A stretch of 44,415 nt of DNA from a virus, in IMG/VR virus record IMGVR_UViG_3300050026_000475, positions 1 through 44,415 of that record; one strand, 5' to 3'. The translations under genes and the position numbers were made by a program. Under the pieces are notes generated by a model, which worked only from the letters and a program-made list of their open reading frames with translations, did no database searches and had not been told where the DNA came from. This document shows positions 42,271 to 44,415 of the stretch, piece after piece (positions within the stretch are counted from its first letter, which is position 1; every line of letters begins with the position of its first letter).

Positions 42271-44124
42271 ATGAGTAGTAGGCAGCGATTTACTCAAAAA
42301 GCAAGAGAATCCGTGTTGGGTGGGTTGGTTGACACCCATATTACAGACAGTACCACTATGCTCAATGCATTGGAGTTCATTGAATCTCCAAGTGGACTAA
42401 ATATAACCTTATACCCGGTTCAGCGTGTTCTGATCAAGTTGATTTTTGGCATTCCGATGGATTGGAATGAGCATGAAGTCCCCGTTTACGATCAATTCTG
42501 TGAAAAACTCCTGTTTACCTTTACAGAACGTGAATACATCCGTTATGTATTTGAAAAGGGGCGCATCAATATCCCCACTTGGGAAGATGCCAGCCCACTT
42601 GGTTATAATGAAATTGATATGATTGTTGGTCGTCGTGGTGGAAAGTCTGTGGTGGTCGCCGCAGTCGCTGCTTATAAGCTCTACCTCTTGTTGAGCCACC
42701 GAGATCCCCAGGAATATTATGGTCTGGTTCCCGGTTCCCCTATAGACCTGACGATGATGGCACAGGACTCTAAGGGGTCTTCTCGTTTATATGACCAGCT
42801 AAAAGAGGACATCAACCGAGCCCCCTTCTTCGCACCATATATCAAATCCATGACTGGTGAGGAGATGACGTTCATCTCAGAGGCTGACCGTGGCAAGCGA
42901 GAACTCACCCCATCCATTAAAGCAGCCGCTTATCCGTGTACAACCAATGCAGTGCGGGGACCCAGCAGCTATTTCCTGGCCCTGGACGAGTTTGCCCACT
43001 ACAGGCAGCAGATTGGATCCACTTCGGACGAGATGTACTCCGCCGCCGCCCCAGCTACGATGCAGTTCAAAGGTGGGGGAACGAGAGAGGGTTTGAGGGA
43101 AAGTATGATTTTTATCATAACTTCCCCAGTTAACAAAATTGGTAAATACTATACCTTGTTCAGGGATGCGTTAGAAGAAGGCCCCAGCAGCCCTGTGTTG
43201 GCCTTCCAATGCAGCACCGCAGAAATGAACCCCCGTTCAGATACCCCATTCCTCAAAAAGGAATACAAGGACAACCCCGAAAAGTTCAAGGCTGAGTATG
43301 GTGGGGAGTTCCTGGATGCTTCGGAAACCTACGTCAAGGGCTTGACGATTGATGAGTGCGTTGATCAAGATAGGGGTAACGTCACCACCCTCCTCTCTTC
43401 CATGCTCGGGCACAATTACTTCTGGGGACTTGATTTAGGAATGAAGCATGATGCCACAGCCCTGGCAGTCTGTCACTGGGAAGGGGGGCAGAACAGAGCA
43501 TGGCTCGTATTCGACTATATAGATAGACTAATGGTTGGGGAGGACAAATACAAGGATGTGGCTGAACTTCCGCTGGATGATGTGCTTGACTGGCTAAAGA
43601 ACGCGCACTCCATGCTCCCGTGCTTCCAGGGGGTAACTGACCAGTATGGTGGGTCTCTCTTGGTCCAACTTCTCACAGCGAATCAGGTTACGGGGATTGA
43701 ATTACTGCATTTGACTTCAGGTGTGAACTCGCAGATGTATCTGACACTAAAAACTCTTATGGAGAATCGTCAGGTAAAGTTTCCCAATGTTTCAAAGTTC
43801 GTATTGGAAATGAAGTTCTTAGAGGCATCCTTTATTAACAAATATCAGGTGGTTGTAAAAGCCCCAACGGAAAAGGACGCTCATGATGACATGGCCGATG
43901 CGGCAGCTCTTGCGGCATACAAAGCGCAGCTATGGGCTCTGGGTGATGGAAAACGAGTCATGTGGGATATCATGCAGGGGGTGCCACAGAACATGGTTCC
44001 TGGAACTATCAGGGGGGGATGGGATATGAACGGCTCCCTGGCCAGCTTAAAATCTTATGAACGACAGTTGCAACATCAATTAAATCCTTATGGTGCAGTT
44101 AGAAACCCCTATCAAAGGCATTAA
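42271..44124 (+). CDS. terL: Terminase large subunit
   Basis: The 617-residue protein has the packaging ATPase Walker A GRRGGKS (120-126), Walker B FLALDEFAHY (LALDE 236-240), and the nuclease residues GLDLGMKHD (Asp388, Asp394), Asp457 in GVTDQYGG and DAHDDMADA (536-544). The length is normal for the family. It pumps DNA into the prohead and cuts concatemers, working with a portal, probably the next gene. The ATG at 42271 follows AAGGTAGT. Confidence 0.93.
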   Translation: MSSRQRFTQKARESVLGGLVDTHITDSTTMLNALEFIESPSGLNITLYPVQRVLIKLIFGIPMDWNEHEVPVYDQFCEKLLFTFTEREYIRYVFEKGRINIPTWEDASPLGYNEIDMIVGRRGGKSVVVAAVAAYKLYLLLSHRDPQEYYGLVPGSPIDLTMMAQDSKGSSRLYDQLKEDINRAPFFAPYIKSMTGEEMTFISEADRGKRELTPSIKAAAYPCTTNAVRGPSSYFLALDEFAHYRQQIGSTSDEMYSAAAPATMQFKGGGTREGLRESMIFIITSPVNKIGKYYTLFRDALEEGPSSPVLAFQCSTAEMNPRSDTPFLKKEYKDNPEKFKAEYGGEFLDASETYVKGLTIDECVDQDRGNVTTLLSSMLGHNYFWGLDLGMKHDATALAVCHWEGGQNRAWLVFDYIDRLMVGEDKYKDVAELPLDDVLDWLKNAHSMLPCFQGVTDQYGGSLLVQLLTANQVTGIELLHLTSGVNSQMYLTLKTLMENRQVKFPNVSKFVLEMKFLEASFINKYQVVVKAPTEKDAHDDMADAAALAAYKAQLWALGDGKRVMWDIMQGVPQNMVPGTIRGGWDMNGSLASLKSYERQLQHQLNPYGAVRNPYQRH

Positions 44125-44136
44125 AAATCAAAACTT

Positions 44137-44160
44137 CCTCCCCCTATTGAGAGAGGGAGG
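44137..44160 (+). promoter_or_regulatory. Hairpin sequestering the Shine-Dalgarno of the gene at 44164
   Basis: CCTCCC (44137-44142) pairs with GGGAGG (44155-44160), the Shine-Dalgarno just before GTG 44164. The 6-bp stem would hide the site until opened, for example by ribosomes from the upstream gene. It also has a terminator-like look without a T-run. Confidence 0.5.
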
Positions 44161-44163
44161 CGT

Positions 44164-44361
44164 GTGTCGGACTCTGATGAACTGCTCTTCAAAATCCAGC
44201 AGGATATTGAAAAACTGACCAAGCGGGTTGGTCAGATAGAGGAGGATTCTGGCTCGGCCACAATGGTTCAAAGCAGAATCTTGAACTCTTTAAATGACCT
44301 ACAGACTTCTGTATTGAAAGTACGAGAAGCCTTATTGAGAGTGAGAGAGAAACTAGGATGA
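44164..44361 (+). CDS. Small coiled-coil hypothetical protein
   Basis: This 65-residue protein is mostly one helix with heptad-like spacing (LFKIQQDIEKLTKRVGQIEE, LNDLQTSVLKVREALLRV), so a coiled coil is likely. It starts at GTG 44164 behind GGGAGG with short spacing. Its stop overlaps the next start (ATGA), indicating coupling to what may be the portal gene. Confidence 0.55.
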   Translation: MSDSDELLFKIQQDIEKLTKRVGQIEEDSGSATMVQSRILNSLNDLQTSVLKVREALLRVREKLG

Positions 44362-44415
44362 GCGAAGAACTATTTGATGACGAAGAAATTTCCAGTGAGG
44401 AGGGGAAGCGGTCAA
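44358..44415 (+). CDS. N-terminal fragment of next gene (possibly portal protein)
   Basis: ATG 44358 overlaps the previous stop as ATGA, with TAGG just upstream. Nineteen codons are visible (MSEELFDDEEISSEEGKRS), highly acidic. Portal genes commonly follow TerL, but nothing in this fragment proves identity; the rest lies outside the window. Confidence 0.45.
   Translation, partial: MSEELFDDEEISSEEGKRS

Overview
The window looks like part of the late (virion) region of a large tailed bacteriophage with a contractile tail (Caudoviricetes, myovirus type). The reasons are a terminase large subunit, a HK97-type capsid block (prohead protease, acidic scaffold-like protein, capsid-adjacent protein, major capsid protein), a tail sheath and a tail tube. 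Most genes lie tightly packed on the + strand, often with start/stop overlaps. No host marker is decisive. The LPS-type glycosyltransferase on the minus strand hints weakly at a Gram-negative host, but the host is unknown.

Layout: 1-720 holds the end of a glycine-rich tail-fibre-like gene and a small companion gene. Convergent to it (775-3573, minus) is a methyltransferase/GT2/TPR/GT9-like fusion. 3.7-5.4 kb carries a small gene, a SprT-like metallopeptidase and a hypothetical gene. 5.4-8.0 kb (minus) is a two-gene nucleotide/DNA module (dNMP kinase, UvrD-type helicase). 8.0-13.3 kb holds neck/tail-type structural genes, interrupted by a gene of near-identical 78-bp repeats. 13.35-21.8 kb is the tail module (very large sheath, tube, zinc-ribbon protein). 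21.8-27.0 kb is the capsid module. 27.2-42.2 kb holds mostly uncharacterised virion-region genes, two sigma-like or HTH proteins and two homing endonucleases. 42.3-44.4 kb holds TerL, a small coiled-coil gene and the first codons of the next gene (perhaps portal).

The most striking feature is a group I intron at about 25305-25567. It splits a gene just upstream of the major capsid gene after only 12 codons. A clear P1 helix with the U.G splice pair, P4, P7, P8 and P9 pairings can be read by eye. The intron has no endonuclease ORF, but a free-standing GIY-YIG endonuclease lies next to it on the other strand. Two more homing endonucleases (HNH at 27234, GIY-YIG at 33673) sit in the same structural region and share a 15-nt upstream motif. 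The 33673 gene abuts a gene that has a perfect Shine-Dalgarno sequence but apparently an ACG start codon.

A family of 26-residue WPEAEP repeats occurs twice, in opposite orientations, with near-identical DNA. No CRISPR array, tRNA gene or lysogeny module was seen. All functional names rest on motif recognition from the sequence alone; no database search was run.
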